Positions 11,501-23,595 of a stretch of 64,000 bases of DNA are shown in pieces. The notes below the pieces were generated by a model. The model was not told the DNA's origin. It saw only the letters and a program-made list of their open reading frames with translations, and made no database searches. The translations under genes were made by a program, and so were the position numbers. The stretch's first letter is position 1, and every line of letters begins with the position of its first letter. This stretch comes from Halichondria panicea (Eukaryota > Porifera > Demospongiae > Suberitida > Halichondriidae). Where the stretch lies: positions 2,340,824 to 2,404,823 of the forward strand of contig NC_087377.1 in the NCBI RefSeq assembly GCF_963675165.1, given 5' to 3'.

Positions 11501-12471
11501 TGCTATGAATATCATTAACTACTGGGGGGGGGGGGTTAGGGCACATAGGTACAGTACAGCAGAGGAAAAGGCTCGTCCACATCAAAGGCTCGTGGGAGGA
11601 GCCCAACAAACCACAACAACCATGAATGTCATTACGTGGGCGTACCACACGCTAGTGGTGCTATGAATATCATTAACTACTGGGGGGGGGGGGGTTAGGG
11701 CACATAGGTACAGTACAGCAGAGGAAAAGGCTCGTCCCCATCAAAGGCTCGTGGGAGGAGCCCAACAAACCACAACAACCATGAATGTCATTACGTGGGC
11801 GTACCACACGCTAGTGGTGCTATGAATATCATTAACTACTGGGGGGGGGGGGGGTTAGGGCACATAGGTACAGTACAGCAGAGGAAAAGGCTCGTCCACA
11901 TCAAAGGCTCGTGGGAGGAGCCCAACAAACCACAACAACCATGAATGTCATTATGTGGGCGTACCGCACGCTAGTGGTGCTATGAATATAATTAACTACT
12001 GGGGGGGGTTAGGGCACATAGGTACAGTACAGCAGAGGAAAAGGCTCGTCCACATCAAAGGCTCGTGGGAGGAGCCCAACAAACCACAACAACCATGAAT
12101 ATCAATATGTGTGCGTAATGCACGCGTGTGGTGCTATGAATATCATTAACAACTGGGGGTTAGGGTACAGTACAGTACTGCAGTCAAGGCGACGCCAAAA
12201 AGAGGCTCACACAATGTAGGAGGAGCCACAAAAGGCATGCACATGACGCCTCCGCCAAAAAGAGGCCACATATCGTTAGGGCATCACAATGCTGCCTCCC
12301 CAACCACTATTTAATGGTGCAATGACACAAACCTGAATCACTCTCCAGATCTGTCTCAAAATCGTCATCACTGGGCTCGTCATGGTCATAACAGACTTCC
12401 TGGTCCTCCTCAAGCTCTCTGACAGTGTGCTCAAGCTCGCTGACAGTGTCAAGGAGTCCAATCAGCTCCAT
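8556..12471 (-). CDS. piggyBac (PGBD4-like) transposase, two exons, copy 2
   Basis: Exon 1 is 12333-12471 and exon 2 is 8556-10123, with the same splice sites as copy 1. The exon 2 open frame is residue-for-residue identical to copy 1, including the cysteine in place of the first catalytic aspartate and the missing second aspartate after GGVD. The start codon is only about 26 bp inside the 940-bp element boundary at 12498, so that element would supply its upstream region. In copy 1 the upstream region is instead the 3' end of copy 2, so the two genes have different promoter contexts. Confidence 0.9.
10196..12165. repeat. ~158-bp minisatellite in the piggyBac intron, copy 2
   Basis: Same array as 6089-8060: about 12.5 units in the same order, differing in a few poly-G lengths. 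Each unit keeps the G-run followed by TTAGGG. Conservation of unit order shows that the whole array was duplicated together with the gene. Confidence 0.95.
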
Positions 12472-12497
12472 TTGGATTCAAAAGTTTTGAAAAATAA

Positions 12498-13438
12498 CCC
12501 TTTCCTTGCCATTCGTGAAATCTGGAACAGGAGCGTCTTTAGGTCGATCAATTAGTGTGGATCCGGCCTCACCACGCCTCCAAGTCATTCTATTAGTCTA
12601 GATCCGGCTAGCAATTCTAGCTGGGACTCCCAGTTCTAGCTCCTTTTGTTTAGCGTGTCAGAGACTGGGAGAAGATGATTGGCACTCCCTGGCTCCTTTG
12701 GATGTACAGCTGTCCAGATCCCTAGAACATACCCTCCATTCTGACGAGTTATCAGTGCATAGGGTGCTTACTAGATTCTTGCCAGCCAGTACAGTTCAAG
12801 CTACACACAGCACCGCTCAACTATTCTCTACCCCATTATCTAGCTAAATCTGGTCCAACTAGACAGCAGACACAGCTAGTTAATTCAGTAAAGCCAGGGG
12901 TAGCCCTACTTCTACGGTTGTTCAGTACCCACGGTAACAATTCCTCTGGGCTGGGCTAACTAGTTGAGCCACGCCTCCCAATTCTCAAGGCTAGGTACAT
13001 GTCTCTGTCTAGCTGCTTCTTCAGCTTCTTGCTCAGTTTTGTGGCTTAGAGAAAGGCCAGCTACTCAGGGGGAAGAGTCCAGATGAAAGTCTGGCAGCCA
13101 GGTGACGTCCAAACGGTCAGTTATTCTTTCCACCAACTTTTTAATCTAGTCTAGTCCTGCTTGCACTGCTACTACTACTGCTGCCTACTGCTGCTACTCT
13201 TCCTAGCTAGTCAAAGGTTTCTTTTTTTTTTTTTTTTTTTTTATAACTACATATGCACAAAGAGACATCAAAGCTTACATCAAAGGACACAGATTTTTAG
13301 CCTACTTGACTGATAAGGCGGTTACCTAGACTACAGTTTGTTTGTCAGGGAGGAGCTCACATACAACTTCATCTAATTCATCATAACGATTCCTTACCCA
13401 TTGTTGTAATTTCTACAACAGATTGCCAAGGAAAGAGG
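12498..13438. mobile_element. 940-bp inverted-repeat element, right copy
   Basis: Same sequence and length as 3343-4283, in the same orientation. It is bounded by TAA at 12495-12497 and 13439-13441. The right TAA is shared with the older host element, which resumes here with TAAGACAATCGATG. Confidence 0.7.
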
Positions 13439-13715
13439 TAAGACAATCGATGTTGTTGCATAGCTATCGCCATATTTGCAACTTCGTGCTTACTTTCTTA
13501 GTCAAATTTCAGGACAAAAAAGTATAAAACACACAATTTCAGTGCAAAGACAACAATTCATATCTTCCTCCTATGTTTTCCTATATAGAAGATGTAAATT
13601 GTTGTGGGGGTGCTCTAATAGCATCACTGGCTCAGCTCTCAAGTAATGTGGAATCATAGATAGAAGTCAAGAGAGAAACTGTTGTATCATGGTGGAATCA
13701 CAATAGCAGTTTCCT
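13439..13715 (+). mobile_element. Continuation of the older DNA transposon after the 10-kb insertion
   Basis: From TAAGACAATCGATG to AGCAGTTTCCTTT this matches 18163-18446 of the complete element. It then diverges, so the right ~350 bp of this copy, including the right terminal repeat, are lost. It shows that the 3343-13438 block was inserted into a pre-existing element. Confidence 0.85.
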
Positions 13716-14779
13716 TTTTTTATTTTTATAAAAGAGCAGATTCACAGAGGCTTACTTTGTTTTCAAATTGGCATTGTGGGTGGAGCTAAATCTACAAATA
13801 GGGGAGGCGCTACAATCAAAATAAATTTGGTAAAGGTCGACACAGTAACACTTAAAAGTGTCTTTTCATTACACCAACCATTGTAAAATTAATGTTCAAT
13901 AATGTTTGTATGTTCATTATCATAATTATCGTTCAGTTTGCAGTGCTCTTGCACACCAGAGAGAGAGAGAGAGAGAGAGAGTCCTCCCTCCATGCAGAGA
14001 GAGAGTCCTCCCTCCATGCAGTGTGACAGCCAGCACCGTCGCGAGTATGTGGCACTGCATCGCTGGCCCCCCGCCCATCCACCCATGGGACCATCTGGGA
14101 TATCTGTAGCAAATGGTTGTGATATCTCAATTGAATACAGTTAAGACAGCAATAACCAACCTAGAGGCTGTCCCAGTCCAGGTTATTAGAAGGTAGTCTG
14201 GCCACGAGACTAATTAGTTACATCCAGGTGGTTAGAATTTGCTATCCAATGGAGATTCTCATGTAAGAGTTGCTGTTGCCTACAGGGACAAAGCATCGTG
14301 TACATACATGTAGGGTATCATACGCACACCCACCTAACATGAGGGTGTGGCCATCATGTGGGTGTGGCCACAGTTGTAGTAGATGTGGTCTGACCACTCC
14401 CCCTCCACAGAACGAGTTCATTTTTCATTTACAGTATGACAAACGAAAAGGAAATGAAAAATGATGGGGCGCCCCAAAAGTATGATTGTGATGAGTTATG
14501 TATGATGGTTCATTGCAGCAGCTATATAGCTGTGGGTACAAGGGAGAGGGGTTAGCAACATGCATCATAATATTATATATACACAAAGGGACAATAAGAA
14601 GTTAGCAACTGCTGCCTCCTACAGATCAAGACACACAGCTATCTATAAGGAAGGACAGATTACACACTCACTCGTGGTTGAGGAGGACATTGTTGCTTAT
14701 TCCATCAGTGTTTGTGGGATTTGGTGATGTACATCAGTAGATATATGTTCCATGCTTGACTTCAGTATGTGACGTGGTG
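13716..14779. other. Non-coding stretch with a GA microsatellite
   Basis: No gene recognised. A (GA)n run lies at about 13960-13982, followed by a duplicated GTCCTCCCTCCATGCAG. The open frames here are short and overlap the low-complexity run. Confidence 0.6.
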
Positions 14780-16345
14780 GATACTCCCTCCAGTGCAGTA
14801 GGTCCCCCGGAGCCAGAACCATGTAGTGTGAAGGGTAGGGTTAGGACACATACGTAGTACTACCTCATACATGGAATTACACTACACAAGGCTTGAACTG
14901 TATAATTATATATAAAAGCTTAGAATTAATCATCAGACCACCACAACCGATACGTACATGTCACCAGCAGTCCCTCTACTGTCAGATGTAATATGGAGTT
15001 TTTTCTCTATATAGAAATTCCGCCAGTTGTCCTCCAGAGCAAGAACCATGTAGTGGGAGAAATAGATTATTAGGGGGTACATGCATGCATGGGGTTAGGT
15101 ACTCATGTCATGTAACACACAAGGCTTGTTACTGTATAAGGCTCAAATAAGAATAATTGTCAGACCACAACCGATATGTAGATTCTTGATAGTGAAATGC
15201 CAGTGTGTCGAATAAAAACGAGTTCTTTCTAGAGATTCTGCCAGTTGGTCCCCATAAGAGCCAGCTAGAACACTATAATGCATGTATGACACCAGGGGTA
15301 GAGGTTAGGACACAGAGCACACACATGTACACAAGGCTTGCTACGTAACTATAGCTGTATATAAGGCTCAATATTATTTTAAACTTGTTAGACCACAACC
15401 GATATGTAGATTCTTGTTTGAAATGCTGTCGATCCAGTGTCGGATATAAACGAGTCTTTTATAGAAGTTCCGCCAGTTGTGTCATCTAGAGCTAGAACCA
15501 TGTAGTGGGAGAAATAGATTATTAGAGGGTACATGCATGCATGGGGTTAGGTACTCATGTCATGTAACACACAAGGCTTGTTACTGTATAAGGCTCAAAT
15601 AAGAATAATTATTATTTAGAATAATTGTCAGACCACCACAAGCGACATGTAGATTCTTGATAGTGAAATGCCACAAGTAGTTCGTCCAGCGTGTCGAATA
15701 AACGAGTCTTTCTAGAAATTCTGCCGGTTGGTCCTCCAGAGCTAGAACCATGTAGTGGGAGAATTTGGTTAGAATAGGGTTATAGGAAGTATACTATAGG
15801 TACGTCTGAAGCACACAATACATGCAGCTGGTGAGTGGTTCTACAGGGATGCAAGGTTTGAAAGAGACAGACTATAGTAAAGCAGTTGGTTGTTGGGGTA
15901 GGACACATCAGTAGTAATCATACATGTACGAATATACACAAGGCTTGATAGAATGGTGTAAGGCTCAATATAATTATTAATCGTTAGACCACAACCGATA
16001 TGTAGGTTCTCGATATGCTGCCAGTATCCAGTATGTCGGACATAAAAGAGTCTTTTCTATAGAAATTCCGCCAGTTGGTCCCCTCCAGAGCAAGAACCAT
16101 GTAGTGTAAGAAATAGATTAGGACTCATCAATATAGTACCAGGAGTGCCTGATAGTACTCATACATGCCAATATACCAGGCTTGATTGATAACTATCTAA
16201 TGCCAAACTACAACCCATAATTATAATAATCATGTAGATTCTTGAAATGTCACCATCTGCAGTGCAGTGTGTCAGATCTGCCAGTTGGTCCCCCAGAGCA
16301 AGAACTATGCAGTGAAAGAAATAGATTATTAGGGGGTAGACATTA
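14780..16345. repeat. Degenerate tandem array, ~210-350-bp units
   Basis: About seven imperfect units, each with a CCGCCAGTTG..CC..AGAGC.AGAACCATGTAGTG block, an ACACAAGGCTTG block and CAGACCACAACCGATATGTAG. Anchors occur near 14815, 15045, 15255, 15493, 15742, 16092 and 16305. On the minus strand the conserved block reads YMVLALED.WRNF, but no continuous frame links the units. It is an old satellite-like array, or less likely a run of decayed exons. Confidence 0.7.
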
Positions 16346-16693
16346 GTAGACACGATTTAAGGCTTGATAACAGTACGTATAAGGCTCGTTATAACTATCA
16401 GACCACAACCAGCCTGTGCGTGAGTACCACCATCTGCAGTGTTGATAGCCATTGATAGCCAGTGTCAGTGTCAGTGATGTTAGTAGAAATGTTCCAGACT
16501 TGACTTCATAAGTAGTGGATAGACTTCAGTACTTCAATATAGTTCAGATAGACTTCATTAGTTCACAATAGTTCAGTAGTAGATAGACTTGACTTCAATA
16601 TTCCACCCAGTGGTCTCGTGTTGTCAGATCTGTAGAAATAAATCAGCATGTATTATTGAAAAGTCGCACAAGACAGCTCACATATAGACACAC

Positions 16694-17031
<338 letters not shown>

Positions 17032-17297
17032 ATGGCTAGACACACGTGCATGGCTCACTGCGTGCATGGCTCACTGCATAGCCAATTCTCACCATTTAAT
17101 TAGTCAGTGCTCAAGAGCAGATACTGCCACTTGTTGTGATATACTGCTGTCACAAAAATGAATAATTAACTACTGTGAGGGGCCCCTCTCTAGCATAATA
17201 ATAATGTCTGATATAAAATTAATGAGATGACTGTTGAGTGCTTTTTGTTGTTGTTGATCGTTCGTTTTCGAATTTCGTGTTGTGATGAACACTATAT

Positions 17298-17554
17298 CTA
17301 TTCGTGGCTGGGCGTATATAAGAATCGAATCGAATAAGAGCAATTGTTGAGCTTTAGTGGACATTTGCAGCTGTGAGAACAAGACAACACGAGGGTTAGC
17401 AATAATACATGACCAAGCAACAGCTCTAAACTATTACTGTGTACTGTAAAACATTATTTGGTGACTCCTTGATCCTATAGCTAGCACAGACACACACAGA
17501 CACACACCTGCAAGGTTTAGAGGTGGAGTAGCGCTTCTTGAGATGTAGAGACAT
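17298..17554 (-). CDS. Possible small cysteine-containing protein, two exons
   Basis: Exon 1 (17508-17554) starts with ATG and encodes MSLHLKKRYSTSKPC, then meets a GTGTGT donor. Exon 2 (17298-17370) follows a TTCTCACAG acceptor in matching phase and ends LYTPSHE before a TAG. The 39-residue product has four cysteines, three of them in CSCKC. A TATA-like TTTATATAAAT lies about 100 bp upstream of the start, at 17655. No homology is recognised. The support is the matched splice phase plus the TATA box only; it could be chance or a 5' fragment of something larger. Confidence 0.3.
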
Positions 17555-17771
17555 GTTGAAGAGATCACTTCACTTTTGTCAGAGATGATGGACAGTGACA
17601 TTGATACTGCAAACTTGCTGCAAATGTGAGGTTCAGCTTCTGCTTCAGCATTTATATAAATTAGTGCGCATGTGCCATAGATGTATAGGGGTGTGGCTAA
17701 ATTCTAGGGGAGGGGCTGTGAAGGTGCGCATCAAATAGAATTAGTAAACAAATCTGTTCGAAAACTGTTGG

Positions 17772-18797
17772 CCGGTGTCATAAAATTTTGGGCCCCCCCC
17801 TGTTTAGCCCACCCGGCCTAGAATTTTAAAATTTTGGACCCCCGGGCCTAAAATGTTACCAGGGGGTCCAAACTGTTAACATTCTAGGCCCCCCACTGTG
17901 AAATAGGCCCCCCTCTTCTGCTATCCTTTTCTGCATGATAGAACAAAGTCAAAGAGATATTATAATTATGGTAAGGTTAGCTCTATTAGTTGACAAAGCA
18001 TCAAAGAGACGCATGCATGCAAAGACTCTGTATCAAAGTAGCAAAAATATTCGCATTATTATTCTATCATGGAATTCAAAGTGTTACCTTTCAAGTTACT
18101 CATGCTTTACCTATAAGAGTTAAATGCTTTGATGCAGCTCTGCAATGTTGGATCTGCCTGTAAGACAATCGATGTTGTTGCATAGCTATCACCATAATTA
18201 TTTGCAACTTCGTGCTTACTTTCTTAGTCAAATTTCAGGACAAAAAAGTATAAAACATACAATTTCAGTGCAAATTAAGACAACAATTCATATCTTCCTC
18301 CATGTTTTCCTATACATAGAAGATGTAAATTGTTGTGGGGATGCTCCAATAGCATCACTGGCTCAGCTCTCAAGTAATGTGGAATCACAGATAGAAGTCA
18401 AGAGAGAAACTGTTGTATCATGGTGGAATCACAATAGCAGTTTCCTTTCGGGACAAGGGTAATATTGGAAAGTCCGGACCAATTCGGGACAGTTGGCACC
18501 TATGTGCTTCGTGCTGCATGAGGCCTGATTCATAGAATGACATGGTGCAGTGTGATGGCTGTGAGACCAGTGGTATACTACTGTACATGCATGAAATGTG
18601 TGTGTGTGAGGAGAGCTGCATTCAGTAACTGGCACTGCATAAACTGTGAAGACCATAGAAGACTGTATTGGTGTATTTTGAGAATGCACTGTCACATAAT
18701 GTTACCGCTGTTGCGCTGTTAATGGGGGGCCTAAAATGTTAAAATTCTAGGCCCGGGGGGGCCCAATCTCATGGGGCCTAAAATTTTATGACACCGG
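17772..18797. mobile_element. Complete 1.0-kb DNA transposon (GGTGTCATAAAATTTT family)
   Basis: Terminal inverted repeats read CCGGTGTCATAAAATTTT at both ends, followed by G/C-rich GGGCCCC tracts. The interior is mostly non-coding. Near 18510-18610 (plus) a stretch reads CDGCE after MVQ and is followed by further cysteines, like a broken PHD-type zinc finger, with a stop and frameshift. It is the intact reference for the interrupted copy at 2698-13715. The superfamily is not certain. Confidence 0.8.
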
Positions 18798-18799
18798 TA

Positions 18800-21700
18800 C
18801 CACCAAAATGTTAATGATATCCGCTGCTTAAGTATTGCAACACTCTTGCGACCGTATAGTTAATGGACAAAATGTAAGCTTTAAAGCACCAGAAAACACA
18901 TACATAGGAGAATATAAAACCAGTTATGGTAGGTAGGATTTGAAGGATACCCTTGCTGGCATACATAGAAGGGATAATGATGAGACAACAGGCAGGCTTT
19001 AATCAACCTCAGTAGATAGCAAACACATTAAAATCAAGACAGCAATCAAAATCCATGGCATATGCAATTACCGCGCCAATTTTTGTAACCTATTTATCAA
19101 TTGAAAACAACGTTGTCAAGTATACTATGCATATTGTATAGCGGGTGATGTGGTGTAAAATATTCGTTATTATCGTGGGAAAGCTTCATGGCCTACACGA
19201 AATTTTCCCCCACGAAAACGTAGGTATGCTTACAGTTACGCATACTAACGAAATGTATACTCGCGAAAATCACCATTTCCCATTCAGTTAAACGAATCTC
19301 ACGAAAATTTACCCACTATAATTACACGGTAGTAAGATCTAGACTTTTGCTCAGACGTAGAGATACACACACCTGTTCACATTTCTTAAGCTCAGATGGC
19401 ACCAATGCAAAACTGTGAAAATACTTTCAATGTAAGTACAACCAGAAGTCTCGAGGTCAGCTGTGCGTTTACCTCCTCGAGAGAAGGCCACACACAGATT
19501 GAAGTTAGTACAAGAGCACTGACTTATACTTGTACCTCTGCTTCAGATCAAAATGAGCAAAAATAAAATTGCTTCTCCTCCAAACACTCTGCTTATTCCA
19601 ATTAACTAGTCCGCCAATTCTTAATTTCATAAGCTAAATGAAAACATTCTCCCTTAGGTATTACAATAGATATAATATTATAATAATACAGTCCTACACT
19701 TTGCCCACTTTATGTGTTACCTCATTGAAATCAATTTAGCATTATTATAAATTAGGTATGGGCAAAGTGTAGTATCTGTTTTAATTTGTTTCACCTTATA
19801 ATTATCACGGTGCTCAGACAATGGATGATACCAGACTTGAGTTTCATTCTGATTTCTGTCACAGATCTTGATCCTTTGATTTCGTAGAAACGGGACTTGC
19901 ACGCATGCAGCAGTAATTCAGTCTGCAGATGTGATGCATGTGTAGTCAGTGGGAATCAAAGTGATAAGAACACATGCATGTTCAATGCTGTTAACAAGGT
20001 AGCCATATCATTGTGCAACAGAGAATTTCCTAACAGCAAAACCACAATAGATAATGATTTCTTAAGCCTAAACTTGCACTAAGCAAGAGTACTCTTGTGT
20101 ATAAATAAAACAGCCCCTATAAAGGCCACCTCTGTATAATGGCCAAAACATTGCTCCACAAATGTGTTCATTGCAAGCATTCTTCATGCAGATAAAGGTA
20201 CATACTTTAAGCCTTTCAACACTGCTATCACAGGTTTGGTTTGGCCCTAACGATATACTACATGGTACTTTTCTTTTGCAAGTGAAAGTCTAGTTCACTT
20301 TCCAATAAAGTTATAATTATGTTCCCAAGGCTGTTTTAGAGCTATTGGAACATGTAACATGTAAGCGTGCTGGTTATGACTACTATACAATAGGTATAGA
20401 CCTTGAAATATAAGTGAGTTGCACGGACTAAGCATGCACAGTTACTTAATTGTAGTTTATTATGCACTGGGTGTAGAAATAGATATTGTTGTGATGGCCT
20501 CAATTAAACCGCAGCATAGCGCGGATGTTACTCGAGATACCAACGTTTCCTATTCTATAACTCTTCAATCTATGGTTCAACTAACACTAAAAGTATTTTG
20601 ATCATATCTAACAATCTAATAGTGGTTTTGCTGTGGCATGCACTCTGTTGCAAGTCACTGTATACATTTCCCACTCTGCACAAAACCCACAAGTGTGTGA
20701 CTGAGGCAAAACAGTTGGTAAACCACAGACATAAGACACACAACTCCAAGGCATGGGGGTCTGGGTAACAACTGTATAGCTATAGAATAGAGGACTGCAA
20801 GTCTATCTGTACCAGCAAGCCTCTGTACCAGCTATCCTTGATATTGTAAGCAACCTACACTAGGTTTGTGAGCTGTATACTAGGAGCTATAAGAGAGAAA
20901 ATGTCTCCTCAGCGTCGGGGAAAGATACTTTAGATAGTTCTATATACTATTAGTTTTTTACATGTATAGTACTGGAAGATACACTCTAGACCTACTTTGA
21001 GTGTAACCAGTAATATATTCCCCATACACTCAGCAATACTATGCTCACCTGATGGGATGTTGTGGGGGGGGGGGGTCTGCATGGGGTAACTGGATTAAGA
21101 CTCTCATGCAGGGGGGGGTCTTGTACACCCTTGCAGCTGGAAGGCCTTGGAGAGAAAAAAAGGATAGTCACTTATATACTTAATAATTATTATGTTCCTC
21201 ACTTGCCTAATTGTGTGTTTGCTTCCAACATGCTGCACTGTTCAGTCCATCACCATAATTATACCGTCAGTGACACTCTCGCTGCACGGTTCGTGTAGAG
21301 TTGAAAGATTGAAGACATCAGCTGCAAAACCACAATAATTGTTAGCAAATAATTAAATTATTGGCTATTATATTTTCCCTCACTTCTCTATTTGAGAGCT
21401 TGCTTCCAACATAATTTATACTGCACTGTTCAGACCATCACTCGATCACTTAGCCTCGATTCCAGGCCGCCTTGTTGAGGCCTTGTGAAGGAGGCTCTAT
21501 CGATCACTGCTCGTCTCCCTGCATGATGCATGCCTTCAGAAAACCACTCTGAAAAGCACTCGACGTGTGCATGCTAGAAGGTCACAAGGAAGTTTTAAAA
21601 CCAAGTTGTCACTTAGAGTTGAAATGTGAAGACATCTGCAGAACAACAATATCACATTGATAGCATGCATGGTTGCTGAATACACTGTATAGTCTTAATA

Positions 21701-22975
21701 ATAAAATACTGAATAAAGTCCTCACTAGTGTAGTGCCTCCATGATATGCAGCCAGTCAGTGACATCAATCTCGCTCGCTGGTTTGAGTTGTCACTAAGAG
21801 TTGAGTCATCTCAAAACAGGCAATAATTGTTAGCTGGTTGCAGAATACAAACTGCAGAATTATTAATGCACAGAATAATAATTTATTATTGTGACAATGA
21901 CCTAACAGCAAAACTCATGCTTGCGCTTACTAGTTACATATACACAACTATAGGATTTTTATATTATACACAGCAATCCACTTACCAGTGCAGTTGCTTG
22001 GGTGGTTGGAAAGACACCATTTTCCTCTGGTGAGTTTCTTCATCCCCACGAGGAGGTTGCGCAATCAGATCTACGCATGTGCAGAAATAGTGAGCCCCAC
22101 CCCCCTTCTTGTTTTTGCACACATGGACTGTTTCCCATGTTAAATATAGCTTAGGCAGCTAGCTGTGGGCCTCAAGGATCCCACTTCTGTACATGCAAGC
22201 GAACTCCTGGAAGGAGGAGTAGGTATAATGTTTGACTCCCAAGTTTATTTTCAATAACATTGCTGCTAAATAATATTTAGCAAGAGAGGGTGCATGTGAT
22301 ACACAACTGTTACTAGACTAATAGTTGATGGTTTCAAAATTAATGTTCAAGACTATGGACTTTAGAGAACTGATTTCTCGTTCCCTCGTGACATCCCAGC
22401 AACTGGCTATCTTGTTAACTGCGACTTCTCTTTAGTTCACCTAAGAGAGAGAGAAAGAGAGAGAGAGGTTACCATGCAAACAATGTAGGAGGAGGGTGTA
22501 ATGTGTATAGAAATAAGTAAATTATCAATTTTCAAAAGGTATTGACTAAATATTGACCAGGTGCATGCTTCCTTTACCTTGTGAGGGACGGTATCACAAC
22601 TCTTTGAAATCGGATGTTCGTAGCACAACCTCAAATTTAGCTATAAAATTCTGAAAAGTACATGCACCCATTTATAATAATTATAATTATAGCCCAAGCT
22701 ATGGACAATTTGGGCCTGAAATAAATCACGGATCTAAAAACACCATTATTGGACGTTCCAAACACATTTAAAGCAGACAAGAGTAATATACTGTGTTTGG
22801 TCCTGCTTGGTCTAAATACAGTTACCATAAGACCTCAATTTAAAGTGACACTTTTAAGACCTCTGCCAGAGCTAGGTTGCTTTTTTTTGGAGGTGAAAAA
22901 TTATTCGCATTTAATTGGAGGTAGGTACACCTACTGTGGTTCTTTTGTGTGAAAGGGGGGTTCCATTAATTATCC
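18800..22975. other. Intergenic region without a recognised gene
   Basis: AT-rich DNA with short chance ORFs only. It holds a MITE-like pair near 19137-19325 (TATAGCGGGTGA against AATTTACCCACTATA). There is a degenerate ~250-bp tandem repeat with CTGCACTGTTCAG and GAGTTGAAA blocks at about 21160-21880, a TAGCCTCGA-type palindrome near 21453, poly-G runs at 21062 and a GA microsatellite at 22443-22467. Confidence 0.55.
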
Positions 22976-22979
22976 ATAA

Positions 22980-23085
22980 GATAAAGAGAGTATCTGGGTC
23001 CACTCAATAAGACCTGACACTATATACTCACCCTAGCATTGTCCAGCTCCCTCTGCAGACTAGCCACCATATCCACCACCATTAA
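22980..23085 (-). repeat. Repeated segment with coiled-coil exon-like stretch, copy 2 of 3
   Basis: Carries AGTATCTGGGTCCACTCAAT, then the minus-strand MVASLQRELDNAR stretch with its GTGAGT donor, as in copies 1 and 3. It lies about 500 bp beyond the stop codon of the ROC/Death gene. Together with the sequence to 23510 it is paralogous to 41870-42390. Confidence 0.6.
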
Positions 23086-23595
23086 TACTGGACTGCAATG
23101 CATGGTCCTTCAGCTCTCATGCCTTGAGACACTCTAGCTCTCTCTTAGCCTCCTTCACAAGGCCTCAGCCTCTCTTCTAGGAAGAGCGGCCTGGGATCGA
23201 GGCTAGCTCTCTCTGATCATGAGGTCATGTGGTTAACAAGAAGCAACTGAAGTGATCCCATACCCAACAAGAATGGTAAAGGGTCACTAGACTAGAAAAT
23301 TGGAAATGATAAAAATGTTATAAAATTAATAGAAGGTGATGGTATATATACATGTATGCACACACACACAGAACACAGAGCATTATAATAGTCAGTACTT
23401 ATAGTCAACACAGAGTTAGTTCTTTACTTAATATTCTTGCATGCTTCTTTACTTGACATCTTTATTCGTCCCTTTCAGTATCTGTATGAAAGCATGAGCA
23501 GCACAATCAACCAGAGTCTTCTAAGCTATAAGCAACATGACATAAGATTAGACTACTTAAATTACAAACACACGTACCTTGTCAGGTTCTCATGA

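Larger units (their letters stand above)
8394..12494. repeat. 4.1-kb piggyBac unit, second tandem copy
   Basis: Direct repeat of 4287-8390 at an offset of 4104-4107 bp, with small length changes in the intron G tracts. Flanked by TAA at 8391-8393 and 12495-12497. The near-identity points to a very recent duplication or to an assembly duplication of two haplotypes. Confidence 0.9.

Noticed and set aside
10628-11666. Small ORFs of 62-74 codons inside the minisatellite arrays
   Set aside because: They repeat with each unit, on both strands, and carry no domain; they arise from the repeat itself.
3343-13438. 940-bp direct repeats as LTRs of a retrotransposon
   Set aside because: The repeats have inverted CCCTTTCC-type ends instead of TG...CA, and no gag, protease or reverse transcriptase lies between them.
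20419-20601. 60-codon plus-strand frame in the intergenic region
   Set aside because: No motif, splice site or promoter supports it; the length is expected by chance.
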